A DNA stretch of 64,000 nucleotides, taken from contig JBCAML010000016.1 of the NCBI GenBank assembly GCA_038503075.1, positions 1,302,001 through 1,366,000 on the forward strand, read 5' to 3'. Shown here piece after piece: positions 46,001-56,948 of this stretch. This stretch comes from Gyromitra esculenta. Taxonomy: Eukaryota; Ascomycota; Pezizomycetes; Pezizales; Discinaceae. Made by a program: the position numbers and the translations under genes. The notes under the pieces were generated by a model, which saw only the letters and a program-made list of their open reading frames with translations, had not been told where the DNA came from and did no database searches. The first letter of the stretch is position 1; the number at the start of each line of letters is the position of its first letter.

Positions 46001-46157
46001 GAAGTCATGATACTCAGCTGGGATCCTAGACTTCCATTCTTCCTTGGTTGTTGTATTGTCTATGAGTTTGTTAATTTCATAGAGGGACATGGCGTAGGCT
46101 TGATGGGTACGCTTCCTAGTGAGAGTCCTGAAGCTGGCAGCGCCAATAAAGGACATG
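43032..46157 (-). pseudogene. B1 pol, RT to chromodomain, one nonsense codon
   Basis: On the minus strand from 46157: FIGAASFRTL, RT (CTAYLDDILIYSD), RNase H (VETDASDFVSGG), integrase ([53 protein letters not shown]), GPY (DWKWMGPYPIKK), chromodomain ([20 protein letters not shown]) and RRSSRLRRG. The only break is TAA at 43798-43796, where related copies have CAA (a C-to-T change) just after the integrase Glu. The reading frame then continues to the end. Confidence 0.9.
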
Positions 46158-46572
46158 TTTCACGGATGAGGTGGAATAATGGATTAGGGTTCGGGTAATA
46201 ACGGTTGCGACGGATGATGGTTTTGTTATAATGTTTCGTTGTTCGGCTATGTTTCGGTTATGAGTCACGAGGAGGATTGCGGGGTATATAAGGGGTGGAT
46301 CTTAGACGGTTGTTATGGTTTTTCTTCTCTTCTCCTTAAGCAACGTTCTCAGTTTACTTCTGCTGTATTTGTTCAATACTATCCTGATTCTATCTCAGAA
46401 TCCTCGCGGTCGCTGTCGCTGTAAAACACTCTCACACTTAACTCGCCTTGAGTTAGAACCCACGTAGGACCTGTAGAAAACTTCGTCACTCTTATCGCAA
46501 CAGTTCTCGTTTAAGTAGCTCTGCTCACCTTCTGGGATACAGAAGGGCTTAGACTGGGACTGAACCGTGAGA
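46158..46572 (+). repeat. 5' LTR of B2
   Basis: 415 bp, TTTCACGG...CCGTGAGA. TATATAAG at 46285-46292; AAGCAACGT at 46338-46346. Confidence 0.92.
46338..46346 (+). promoter_or_regulatory. predicted 5' end of B2 RNA, self-primer segment
   Basis: AAGCAACGT, 53 nt below the TATA start and after a CT-rich run, a usual context for fungal transcription starts. It is complementary to the site at 46575-46583. The start site is inferred, not measured. Confidence 0.5.
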
Positions 46573-46574
46573 TT

Positions 46575-46583
46575 ACGTTGCTT
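46575..46583 (+). promoter_or_regulatory. putative self-primer binding site of B2
   Basis: ACGTTGCTT, starting 2 nt after the 5' LTR. Same position and sequence in A2, B1 (54114-54106) and B3 (63352-63360). No tRNA-type TGG start. Confidence 0.55.
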
Positions 46584-46775
46584 CCACCATCTACACCTTC
46601 TACCGCAGAAAACAACACGTTTCATGGGAATCATCACTCAGATTCGCCAATCCATTCTAAGCATCTTCCCTTGCTTAACGCTGCGAAAACCACAACCTTT
46701 GGTTGAAGTCATTCCTGAGTGGCTGGACCAAGAGTATTTACGCCAGAACTCTGTCCCTCGACCGGCACCAACATC

Positions 46776-48113
46776 ATGAGCTCACCCGCTCCCGCTGGCC
46801 CTTCCACTGAAGGAGCCGCTGTCGCCACCCCACGCTTCCCCACAAAGGAAGCCTTTGCCCAGGCCTATAGAGACGACCCCGTCGAGTTGTTTAATCGACT
46901 CCGGGAACTCAATCAGGCTCTCGAAGACCAGATTGATGTCCTACAAGAAGGAACGCAGGAGCTAGAGATAAAGCTCAACACCGCCCAGATCCAAACAAAC
47001 AACGCCAACCTCCACGCCCAACAACAAGACCAACGGGTCAGCGATGCCTCAGCCCTCATTGACCGATTACGTCGAGAACGGAATGAAGCCCGTGCAAACC
47101 TCTCTCTTCCCCCGGCCCCACCAAACCTCACAGCCACTCCCCCACCACCATCAGTCACCACCCATCGCTCTGAACGTATGCCGGATCCGGAGAAGTTTGA
47201 CGGATCTAGGGCGAAACTCCCCGGCTTCATCCTCCAACTTCGTTCAAAACTTGCGGTTAATAGGGATCGATTCGCTGATGAGAATACCATGATTCTCTAC
47301 ACGATCAACCGCCTGGAGGGAGCAGCTTTGGAACAAGTTCGACACACAGTCCTTCCTTCCGGCCTTACAACCTGGACTAACGCCGCCGCCCTCATCGCCG
47401 CCTTGGAGACTGCCTTCGGGGACCCCGACCCCACCGGTACCGCACGACGAGAACTGCACCAACTTCGCCAAGGCAAACGCGACTTTTCCGCCTACCTCGC
47501 GGATTTTCAACGCATCATGGGACAGCTGAACTTCGATGAAAACTCGAAGATGGATGCCCTCGAGCATGGTATGTCGGAAGAGCTAAAAGAAGCTATGGTC
47601 TTTGCCGCCGCTATGCCTGCTACTCTTAACGATATGATCCTGGTCCTTACCCGAATGGACAATCGCATCCGAGCCCGTAAGGCAGAGAAGCGAGGGAATA
47701 CCCGCGAGAACATGGGACAGTTTAGCGCCCCAGCCAATGCAATGACTCCCTTCGTCCCGGCCTCATCATTCGTACCAGGAGGCCTTGCCCCTATGGATCT
47801 CTCTTTCGGACGCACTAGCAACCCTTCTCGCCCCCCTCAGGACCAAAGATACACCATGGTCAACGGCAGAAGAAAGCTATCGGAAGAAGAGAAACAATGG
47901 CGCCGTACCACAGGGAAATGCATGTTCTGCGCCGCCCCCGATCACTCCTATGCCAACTGCCCTTCCGCCCCAAAGAAACCCACGATGAGAGGGGCTCTCA
48001 CCGCACCACTCGCCAACCGTACACCTCCGGCCTCCTCTCTACCACCACCACCTCTCCCCCCTCAGTTTTTTGCTTTAGAATCCGCCAGCGCCTCAAACGA
48101 GGCTTTAAACTAG
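46776..48113 (+). CDS. B2 Gag, 445 aa
   Basis: ATG 46776 (ATCATGAGC) was chosen because B3 starts at the same MSSPAP sequence; the open frame extends further up without need. N-terminal coiled coil (QALEDQIDVLQEGTQELEIK), Pro-rich linker, capsid-like core (PEKFDGSRAKLPGFILQLRS ... FGDPDPTGTARRELHQLRQG), and knuckle CMFCAAPDHSYANC (CX2CX4HX4C). It ends ...EALN, then TAG after the slippery heptamer. Intact. Confidence 0.92.
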   Translation: MSSPAPAGPSTEGAAVATPRFPTKEAFAQAYRDDPVELFNRLRELNQALEDQIDVLQEGTQELEIKLNTAQIQTNNANLHAQQQDQRVSDASALIDRLRRERNEARANLSLPPAPPNLTATPPPPSVTTHRSERMPDPEKFDGSRAKLPGFILQLRSKLAVNRDRFADENTMILYTINRLEGAALEQVRHTVLPSGLTTWTNAAALIAALETAFGDPDPTGTARRELHQLRQGKRDFSAYLADFQRIMGQLNFDENSKMDALEHGMSEELKEAMVFAAAMPATLNDMILVLTRMDNRIRARKAEKRGNTRENMGQFSAPANAMTPFVPASSFVPGGLAPMDLSFGRTSNPSRPPQDQRYTMVNGRRKLSEEEKQWRRTTGKCMFCAAPDHSYANCPSAPKKPTMRGALTAPLANRTPPASSLPPPPLPPQFFALESASASNEALN

Positions 48114-48148
48114 TTCAACCAAGGCCGACCAGTGACCCTGCCTTGGTT
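48104..48148 (+). promoter_or_regulatory. -1 frameshift signal of B2 (heptamer plus stem-loop)
   Basis: T TTA AAC at 48104-48110, TAG 48111-48113, spacer 6 nt, stem AACCAAGG (48117-48124) with CCTTGGTT (48141-48148), loop 16 nt. Two stem pairs differ from A2/A3 but pairing is kept. Confidence 0.87.
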
Positions 48149-51100
48149 CCATCCTCTTCTCCTTTGTCTGCATTTTCAATTTCCAGGTTTTCAGTTTCTA
48201 GTTTAAGCGTGGAGGATCAGTTAGATGGGGAACATTTTGTAGTTTCGTGCAACATTTCCCATAATAATAAAATCATCAAAACACACGCTTTGCTAGACAC
48301 TGGGGCCTCTGGATTTGCATTCATTGACAAGAGTTTCGCGAGTCACCACTCCCTTCCCCTTTCACCATTAAAAATACCCAGACAACTTGAAGTAATCGAT
48401 GGCCGTCCAGTTGCCTCAGGAGACATCACTCACCTCGCCAAGATTAACTTATCCATCCAACAGCACCAAGAGCAAGCCCCCTGCTTCGTGACCCAGTTGG
48501 GACACTATCCCCTAGTGCTAGGAATCCCTTGGATGAATCACCATGATGTTCACCTTCACTTTGCCGATAAACGCATTGAGTTTAATTCTAAACTCTGCAC
48601 CACCCGCTGTGCCCCTCGCCTGCCTCCTGTATCAACACCCTCGATTCCCGCTCCCCCCAGACTAAATCTATCCTTCATTGGTGCTGCCAGTTTCAGGACC
48701 CTTGCCCGAAAGCACTTTTCCCAAGCCTACGCGATGTCCCTCTACGAGATTAATAGAATCCTAGAGGAAAAGACCAGTAAGGAAGAATGGAAAGCAAGGA
48801 TACCGGCCGAATACCACGAATTCCTAGACATGTTTGATAAAAGCAAAGCCCAAGGGTTACCTCCACGACGCTCGTATGATCATAAGATTCAGCTAATGGA
48901 AGGGAAAGACGCACCGTTTGGCCCCCTCTATGGAATGTCCCGGGAAGAACTCATTGTTCTCAAAAAATATATCGAGGACAACTTAGAGAAAGGGTTTATC
49001 CGCGCTAGTTCTTCCCCCGCGGGATCCCCCGTCCTTTTTGTTAAAAAGGCTGATGGCTCTTTACGACTATGTGTTGACTATCGGGGCCTAAATGCTATCA
49101 CAGTCAAAGACCGATATACCTCCCCGCTCATTAAGGAAACACTCGATCGACTAGCAAAAGCGCAATGGTATACTAAGCTAGACCTTCGTGACGGTTACCA
49201 CCAAGTGCGCATTGCGGAGGGAGATGAATGGAAGACAGCCTTCCGTACCCGATACGGTTTATATGAGTACCAGGTCATGCCATTCGGCCTAACCAACGCC
49301 CCGGGCACATTCCAACGCTTCGTGAACGACTGCCTCACCGAATATTTGGACATCTTCTGTACGGCCTACCTGGATGATATCCTAATCTATAGCGATACCT
49401 TCGCCGAACACCAGATACACGTACGAAAGGTTCTCCAAACACTAAAAAACAATGATATTCTGTTGAAGCCGGAAAAATGCGAATTCGAGGTACAAACCAC
49501 GAAGTACTTAGGCCTTATCTTGACCCCTGATGGCATTAAGATGGACGAGGAAAAGCTTAAAGCTGTTCGAGAATGGGGAACGCCAAAAAAATGTCAAAGA
49601 TGTCCAAGCCTTCTTAGGGTTCGCCAACTTTTACCGTCGGTTTATCCTAGGATTCTCCAAGCTCGCCTCCCCCCTTACAGCACTCACAAAAAAGGGGATT
49701 ACTTTCGAATGGACGGTTGAAGCAGACATTGCTTTCGAGAACCTCAAACATGCGTTTACTACTGCCCCTATCCTTATTCATTTTGACCCCGATAAGAAGA
49801 TAATCGTGGAAACGGATGCCTCCGATTTTGTATCAGGAGGAGTTCTATCTCAATACGATAACAACGGCGTTTTACATCCAGTAGCTTTCTTCTCAAAAAA
49901 ACATTCCCCCGCGGAATGCAATTACGAGATCTACGATAAGGAACTACTGGCAATCATCCGAGTCTTCGAAGAATGGCGCCCTGAATTAGAAGGATCTAAG
50001 CACCCTATCGACGTGATCAGCGATCATAAAAACCTTGAGTATTTTATGAGTACTAAACAGCTAAACCGCCGTCAGGCACGATGGGCCGAATATCTCTCTC
50101 GCTTCGACTTCGTGATTACGTATCGACCAGGTACTCAAGGAGGAAAGCCCGACGCATTGACAAGGAGATCAGGAGATCTCCCCAAGGAAGGGGATGAAAG
50201 ATTGGCGCATCAAAGCCAAGTGGTATTAAAAAAGGAGAATATTGATCCTAAGATAAGTTTGTTGTCGGCTTCTTTGTCAAATGAAGCCGCTGAACTGGAC
50301 GCCCCCCTTTTTAAACTCTTTCAAGAAGGATATATCACTGACAAGTTCCCGGAAAAGATACTTGCGGCATTGAGGAACAAAGAACAGCAATCCAAGGAAA
50401 TTACCCTAAGTGAATGCAGTGATAAGAGCAATCTATTATACTACCGTGATTGCCTCTATGTCCCCAACCTTGACTCTCTCCAACTTGAACTCATCCGAAG
50501 ACACCATGACACCCCAGCGGCAGGCCACCCAGGGCGTGATAAAACCTTTGAACTCCTAGCCCGGAACTTTTATTGGCCCAAGATGCGAGAATCAGTTGGC
50601 CGATATGTACGAAACTGCCATACCTGTCAAAGAGCCAAATCGAACACCCAACGTACCCAAGGCGTCCTCCGTCCCCTACCAATCCCTAACCGTCCCTGGC
50701 AAGAGATTTCGATGGACTTTGTTACAGGCCTCCCAGAATCTAACGGCTATGATGCTATCATGGTTGTTGTCGACCGATTATCTAAGATGCGACATCTAAT
50801 CCCATGTAATACTACGGTTAATTCCCGAGACGTGGCTGACCTCTATTTGCAACATGTCTGGAAGCTACATGGATTACCTACACATGTCACCTCCGATCGA
50901 GGCACCCAGTTCACGGCTCACTTTTGGAAGGATCTTTGTAAACGACTTGGAATTCAAGCTCGGATGTCTACAGCCTTTCACCCGGAAACCGATGGACAAA
51001 CGGAGCGATTGAACGCAGTTATGGAGCAATACTTGCGCTCTTACGTCTCTTATCAACAGGATGATTGGAGTAAATGGTTACCAATGGCCGAGTTCTCTGC

Positions 51101-51815
51101 TAATAACCAGGAATCAGCCAGTACTAAAGTCTCCCCCTTTTTTGCCAATTACGGCTACCACCCTCGTTTCGATACTACCCTTCTTCCTACTCAGAATACA
51201 TCTCAAAGCTTAGACGCGGCTTCGTTCAGTAAAACAATGCAAGAGTTATACGACTATTTACGGACGCAAATAAAAACGGCCCAAGATATCCAAGAGGCCG
51301 CAACGAATAAGCACCGAACTCCAGCCCCTAACTATCAAGTCGGCGATCAAGTCTTCATTTCCATGAAGAATGTTAGGACCGTGCGCAACGCCAGAAAGCT
51401 GGACTGGAAATGGATGGGGCCTTACTCGGTCAAGAAAGTCGTGTCCCCCTTCGCTTATGAGATTGATCTCCCCGTGTCGGTCAAGTATCACCCTGTGTTT
51501 CACGTTTCCTTGTTGAAACCCGCTGCCAACGACTCTCTACCCGGACAAGTTATACTCCCTCCTTCACCCGTGATAGTTAATGAACAAGAAGAATACTTCA
51601 TTGAAAAGATTCTCGAACAAAGAACCTATCGCGGACGATTACAATACCTTGTCGAGTGGACTGGATACGCCCATCCTACCTGGGAACCTGCGGAAGATTT
51701 ACAAGAGACCTCTGCTCTCGAGATATTTTTGAACTCAACCACGGCCACCGCTCCTAGTATTCGCAGGAGCTCACGCTTAAGAGGGGGAGCTACTTTCACG
51801 GATGAGGTGGAATGA
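48110..51815 (+). pseudogene. B2 pol, near-intact with one homopolymer frameshift
   Basis: Pol follows the -1 slip (LVQPRPTSDPALV). Protease HALLDTGASG, RT (VDYRGLNAI, KLDLRDGYHQVRI, CTAYLDDILIYSD), RNase H (VETDASDFVSGG, NLEYFMSTKQLNRRQ), integrase ([48 protein letters not shown]), GPY (DWKWMGPYSVKK), chromodomain ([20 protein letters not shown]). The frame breaks once, at an A7 run (49585-49591) where the frame requires six A; the rest is open to 51815. The extra A could be a real mutation or a sequencing error; if an error, the copy is coding-complete. Confidence 0.9.
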
Positions 51816-52209
51816 TGGATTAGGGTTCGGGTAATAATGGTTGCGACGGATGATGGTTTTGTTATAATGTCTTTGTTGTTCGGTTATGTTTCGGTTATGA
51901 GTCATGAAGAGGATTGCGGGGTATATAAGGGATGGATCTTAGATGGCTGTTATGGTTTTTCTTCTCTTCTCCTTAAGCAACGTTCTCAGTTTACTTCTTC
52001 TGTATTTGTTCAAATACCATCTTGATTCTACCTCAGAATCCTCGCGGTCGCTGTCGCTGTAAAACACTTTCACACTTAACTCGCCTTGAGTTAAAACCAC
52101 GTAGGACCTGTAGAAAACTTCGTCACTCTCATCGCAACAGTTCTCGCCTAAGTAGCTCCGCTCACCTTCTGGGATACAGAAGGGCTTAGACTGGGACTGA
52201 ACCGTGAGA
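51794..52209 (+). repeat. 3' LTR of B2
   Basis: 416 bp, preceded by a purine-rich tract (AGAGGGGGAGC). The pol ORF ends inside its first 22 nt. Confidence 0.92.
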
Positions 52210-52771
52210 ACATGTTTAGTCTGGGGGGGGCGGTGATTACTGGGGAGACGACGACAGGGGAGTAAGGGGCGCAGTGAGTGGTGCAGAGTTTAGAGTTAAA
52301 CTCAATGCGTTTATCGGCAAATTGTAGATGCACATCGTGATGTTTCATCCATGGTATTCCCAGGACCAAGGGGTAGTGACCTAATTGAGTTACAAAACAG
52401 GGTGCTTGTTCTTGGTGGTTTCCAATGGATAAGTTGAGTTTGGCGATGTGGGTAATATCTCCGGAGGCAACAGGACGTCCATCGATAACTTCGAGTTGTC
52501 GGTGTGTTTTTAGGGGGGTAAGGGGAAGAGAATGGTGACTCGCGAATTTCTGGTCAATAAATGCAAATCCTGAGGCCCCGGTGTCTAGTAAAGCGTGTGT
52601 GTTTATAATTTTATTGCTATGGGAAATTTTGCATGCTACTACAAAGTGTTCCCCATCCAACTGATCCTCCATGCTTATACCGGAAACCGAAAACCCCGAA
52701 ATAGAAAATGCAGATAATGGTAAGAAATTTGAAACCAAGGTAGGGTCACTGATCGACCTTGGTTGGACTAG
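52210..52771 (-). pseudogene. B1 pol N-terminus (protease) before the B2 insertion
   Basis: From the slippery site on the minus strand: FSISGFSVSG, EDQLDGEHFVV, protease HALLDTGASG, LVLGIPWMKHHDVHL, then RLN, where the frame joins MSFIGAASF at 46152 once B2 is removed. Open throughout. Confidence 0.88.
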
Positions 52772-52777
52772 TTTAAA
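52733..52777 (-). promoter_or_regulatory. -1 frameshift signal of B1 (heptamer plus stem-loop)
   Basis: Minus strand: T TTA AAC (52777-52771), TAG 52770-52768, 6-nt spacer (TAGTCC), AACCAAGG (52764-52757), 16-nt loop, CCTTGGTT (52740-52733). Confidence 0.85.
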
Positions 52778-54111
52778 GCCTCGCTTGAGGCGCTTGCAGA
52801 CTCTAGGGCAAAAAATTGAGGCGGGAGAGGTGGCGGCGGTAAGGAAGAGGCCGGGGGCGTACGGTTAGCAGGTGGGGCGGTGAGGGCTCCTCTCATCGTA
52901 GGTTTTTTGGGAGCAGAGGGGCAATTGGCGTAGGAGTGATCCGGGGCGGCACAGAACATGCATTTTCCAGTGGAGCGACGCCACTGTTTTTCTTCTTCCG
53001 AGAGCTTCCTTCTTCCGTTGACCATTGTATACCGTTGATCCTGCGGGGGGCGAGAGATATTGCTAGTACGGCCAAAAGATAGGTCCATCGGAGCTAGTCC
53101 TCCTGGAGTGAAGGAAGAGGCGGGGGTAAAGGCTGCAGGAGCATTGAATTGACCTATGTTATCGCGGGTATTTCCTCGTTTCTCCGCCTTGCGAGCTCGG
53201 ATCCGGTTATCTAGGCGGGTGAGAGTGAGGATCATTTCCGGAAGGGTGGCAGGGGCGATGGGTGCGAACACCATGGCTTCTTTTAACTCTTCAGACATGC
53301 CGTGTTCCAGGGCGTCCATTTTCGAGTTCTCATCAAAGTTGAGCTGCCCCATGATCCTTTGGAAATCGGCCAGATATGCTGAAAAATCGCGTTTTCCCTG
53401 GCGGAGTTGATGGAGTTCCCGTCGGGCGGTACCAGTTGGATCTGGATCTCCGAAGGCGGTTTCCAGGGCGGCGATGAGTTGTTCTGCACTAGTCCAAGTG
53501 GTGAGGCCGGAAGGGAGGACTGTATGGCGGACCTGCTCCAGAGCTGCTCCCTCCAATCGATTGATGGTATAGAGGATCATCGTGGTTTCATTTGCAAAGC
53601 GGTCTCGGTTGACGGTCAACTTGGAGCGTAGTTGGAGGATGAAGCCGGGGAGTTTGGTTCGAGATCCGTCGAACTTCTCGGGTCTGGCATTCGTTCGAGC
53701 GGTGGGTGTTTGTGGGTGGGGGTGGGGTGGCGCTTAGATTGTGTGGAGGGGGGGGTGCTTGGATGGTGGCTCTGGCTTCATTCCGTTCCTGCCGTAATCG
53801 GGCGATTAGATTAGCGGTCTCTACGACCCTTTGATCTTGTTCGGCAGCGTGGCGGAGGGCATTATCGGTTTGAATGCGGCGGTGTTGAGTTTGGCCTCGT
53901 TTTCTCGCTCGCTTTCCTGGAGGACGTCGATTTGGTCTTCCAGGGCTTGATTTAGGTCACTGAGCTCATTATAGAGTTCTGCCGGGTCCTCTCTGTAGGC
54001 TTGGGCGAAGGCTTCCCTGGTGGGAAATCGTTTGCGGCGACGGCGGCTCGTGGTGGCGTTAGAAGGTTGGGTATAGGTTTGGGTGGTAGAAGGTGTAGAT
54101 AAAGGAAGCAA
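52768..54111 (-). pseudogene. B1 gag, frameshifted and without its start
   Basis: The C-terminal 283 codons (52768-53619) are open and carry the capsid-like core end and the knuckle CMFCAAPDHSYANC. Upstream, near 53680, one base is missing in the PDPEKFDG motif. The N-terminal part (53821-54111, FPTREAFAQAYREDPAEL...) is in another frame, and the expected MSSPAP start is lost. Compared with B2 and B3 the changes are small indels. Confidence 0.85.
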
Positions 54112-54116
54112 CGTAA

Positions 54117-54521
54117 TCTCACGGTTGGGTCCCTCGTTAAGCCCTTCAGTATCCCTGAAGGTGAGCAGTGCTACTTAATGAGGGATCAACGCGTTCAAAG
54201 AGTGCGATGGTTCTACAAGTTCTACGAAGGGTCTATCTCTAGGCGAGATAAGTGCGCGAGGTGGACAGCGACAGCGAGGATTCGAGGTAGAATCGAGATA
54301 GTATTACGAGTACAGGAGAAGGTAAACGAACGTTGCTTAAGGAAAGAAGAGAAAAGAACAACAACGATCAAAACCTCGACAAATACGCTTTAAAGTAGTA
54401 CAATCAACAACCCGACAACAACCGAAACATAACCGAACAACAAAGCCATTATATCCAACCAATCCTTCGCTTGCTTCCAACAATCCTCATCTCAACCTAT
54501 TACCCGGTTCCATCCGTGAAA
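54117..54521 (-). repeat. 5' LTR of B1
   Basis: 405 bp against 418 bp for the 3' LTR; most differences are 1-8 nt gaps around CCG/CTC-rich spots (54240-54400). Self-primer complement on the + strand at 54330-54338. Confidence 0.88.
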
Positions 54522-54526
54522 GGTAC

Positions 54527-54744
54527 AATGAGTGTGCAATAGAAGACGTTGCTTAAAGAAAGAAGAAGGAAAAGTACAAGATGAGGGGAAACCCCTTCGC
54601 TTATATACCACGTTCCAACCTTTTCGATGACAAAGACATGACTCATTATAACGAAACGCTCATGGAAGCACAAAGAACAACAACGAAACCTGATGACCGT
54701 GTACCCCTGCACCTAACCGATTACCATAACACCCATCCATGAAA
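54527..54744 (-). repeat. 5' LTR of A2, right piece
   Basis: Continues the LTR cut at 42613; ends CCATGAAA, followed by the A2 target duplication TCTGT. Confidence 0.88.
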
Positions 54745-55286
54745 TCTGTACTCGGAGGAAGTCTCTAAGTTCTTCCATTTTAGAGGCGAAGTCATTGGCA
54801 TCGAGGGTCTGGGGGGAGCGGTCATTAGAGATGACGGAGGTATCAAAGCGAGGGTGGTAACCGTAGTTGGCGAAGAAGGGTGTAGCTTTCGTACTGGCTG
54901 ATTCTTGGTTATTGGCAGCGAACTCTGCAATAGGTAGCCATTTTGTCCAGTCGTCTTGTTGGTAAGAAACATAGCAACGAAGATATTGTTCCATAACGGC
55001 ATTAAGACGTTCGGTTTGACCATCTGTTTCTGGGTGGAAAGACGTTGACATTCGAGCGGAGATATTCAGGCGTTGGCAAAGATGTTTCCAGAACTTAGCG
55101 GTAAACTGCGTTCCTCTATCCGAAGTGATATGGGAAGGTAGTCCGTGGAGTTTCCAAACGTTTTGGAGGTAGAGTTCAGCAGTTTGCTCGGCGTTGACGG
55201 TTGTATTGCACGGGATAAGGTGTCGCATCTTCGAGAGTCGATCCACCACAACCAAAATAGCATCAAAGCCGTTAGATTCTGGGAGA
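54745..55286 (-). pseudogene. A1 integrase core fragment between A2 and A3
   Basis: On the minus strand reads [44 protein letters not shown] and [11 protein letters not shown]: the second Asp and the Glu of the D,D-35-E triad. Open frame, bounded by insertion duplications on both sides. Confidence 0.87.
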
Positions 55287-55690
55287 TTTCATGGATGGTT
55301 GCTGTGTTGTTCGATTAGCGGTATAGGTGTTGTGTTGCGTTGCTTTGTCGATCGTTCTATATGTTTCCCTTGGTTTCCTTTACAATGAGTCATACGTTTG
55401 TCATCAAAGAGGTGGACTATGGGTATATAAGCGAAGGGATTCCCCCTCTTGTAGTACTTTTCTTCTTCTTTCCTTAAGCAACGTCTTCTATCGTACACTC
55501 TTGTATTCTACAAATACAAACCTCGGTTACACCTGATAACCTTACGCTGTCGCCGTCCTCAAGTCATATCTTGAACACTCGTAGAGCCTGTGGAACTTCG
55601 TGAAACTCTCTCGTCGCTTAGTTTTCCCTTCAAGTAGCACTGCTTATCTCGGGGGATACGAGAGCTTGAAGATAAACCTCGCCCGCGAGA
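55287..55690 (+). repeat. 5' LTR of A3
   Basis: 404 bp, TTTCATGG...CGCGAGA. TATATAAG box near 55417 and AAGCAACGT about 52 nt further. The following PBS region has lost 2 nt (ACGTTCTT). Confidence 0.9.
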
Positions 55691-55750
55691 TTACGTTCTT
55701 CATCATGCCCTCTACCCCCGCCTTTCTGCTGCCACACAAACCCCGCGCCA

Positions 55751-56948
55751 TGACCAACCCCGCCCCCGCTCCCTGGACTTTCCCAACCTTCGAGAACTTT
55801 CAGGCTGCCGCCAACGCCGACCTCGCCTCCGCCTACGAGGAAATCCGATCCCACTATCAACAACGGGTCGACAACCTCACGTACGCAGACCTACAGCTGG
55901 AAGAGGCTATACAAGAACGTAACAACATGACGGCAAGATTTAATACTTGCCAGTCTCAATTGCAAGCAGCTGAAGCAGAAGTCGCGCCTCCATGACGTTA
56001 CTTTTTGCCACCACCCCCTCCTGCTCCACCTCAAGGTCAAGGCTCGGGATGCCGGATCCAGACAAATTCAATGGATCTCGCGATAAACTTCCCGGATTTG
56101 TCTTGCAACTTCGGTCAAAGCTCTCGGTTAACGCCGACCGTTTTTCAAACAGCAACAATATGATATTGTATGCTATCAGCCGCCTTGAGGGAGCCGCCCT
56201 TGAACAAATTCGTCACTCTGTCCTCCCTGACGGGACTACCACTTGGAATAACGCCGCTGAATTGATTACCGCCCTGGAAACCGCCTTCGGAGACCCCGAC
56301 CCACTTGGAACAGCCCGCCGCGAGCTACACCGCCCGACAAGGAAGCGAGATTTCTCGCCTCGCTTGCCGACTTTCAACGAATCATGGGACGGTTAAAGCT
56401 ACGACGAGTCGGCAAAGAACGATGCGCAGAATACGGAATGTCGGACGAGCTTAAGGAAGCCGTAGTGACTGTGAGCGCATACTGCGCCCGCTCCTCTGTG
56501 TATAACTCGGCTTGGACAATGTCAGAAGAAGAAGAGAAGAAAAAAAATCTTGCGCAATACCTGTGGGACAGTTCTGCCGCCCGCCGCACATGCCGCCTTC
56601 ACTCCTGCCTCCTCCTCCTTTGCTCCTGGAGGACTTGCACCCATGGACCTTTCCTTCGGTCGCACTTCTACCACCCGCCCTGCCCCCGAACAACGATATG
56701 TTCAGGTCAACGGGAGAAGAAAACTGTCTCCTGAAGAAAAATCCTGGAGGCAAACTAACAACCGCTGCCTGTTTTGTGCCGGAGAAGGGCACATTTTCTC
56801 AAACTGCCCTTCCGCTTCAAAACGCCCCGCTATGAGGGGAGCCGTTACCAATGCCGCTGCCCCTCCTGCTCCTTCTGTTTTTCCACCACCACTGCCACCT
56901 CGCTTTCCTGCCTTCGATGCAGCAGACTCAGTCGAGTCTTTAAACTAG
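55751..56948 (+). pseudogene. A3 gag, disrupted by clustered small indels
   Basis: Starts at ATG 55751 (MTNPAPAPWTFPTFENF). It is in frame to about 55980, shifted near 55985-56045, 56325-56420 and 56470-56560, and in frame again from about 56570 with the knuckle CLFCAGEGHIFSNC and ...VESLN at TAG 56946-56948. The breaks are short losses and gains in GC-rich or A-rich spots. Because the LTRs and pol are clean, sequence error is a serious alternative to decay. Confidence 0.85.

Larger units (their letters stand above)
46158..52209 (+). mobile_element. B2: full-length family B gypsy chromovirus, plus strand
   Basis: 6,052 bp, target duplication ACATG (46153-46157 and 52210-52214), LTRs of 415 and 416 bp that differ at roughly 20 positions, mostly transitions. 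Intact gag and a pol with a single frameshift in an A run. Confidence 0.93.
42614..54521 (-). mobile_element. B1: family B gypsy chromovirus, minus strand, carrying B2
   Basis: Target duplication GGTAC (42609-42613 and 54522-54526). LTRs 42614-43031 and 54117-54521; pol 43032-46157 plus 52210-52771; gag remnants 52768-54111. B2 is inserted near the protease-RT junction with duplication ACATG. Confidence 0.9.
28947..54744 (-). mobile_element. A2: family A gypsy chromovirus, minus strand, carrying C1 and B1
   Basis: Target duplication TCTGT (28942-28946 and 54745-54749). 3' LTR 28947-29358; pol end 29359-29679; C1 insertion; pol 37743-41118; gag 41115-42362; 5' LTR 42420-42613 plus 54527-54744, split by B1. 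With the insertions removed the two LTRs are the same length (412 bp) and gag and pol are both open, so A2 was probably competent when C1 and B1 landed. Confidence 0.9.

Noticed and set aside
54500..54744. A separate small gene near 54500-54712
   Set aside because: It is LTR sequence (right piece of the A2 5' LTR); the same frame appears in other A LTR copies.
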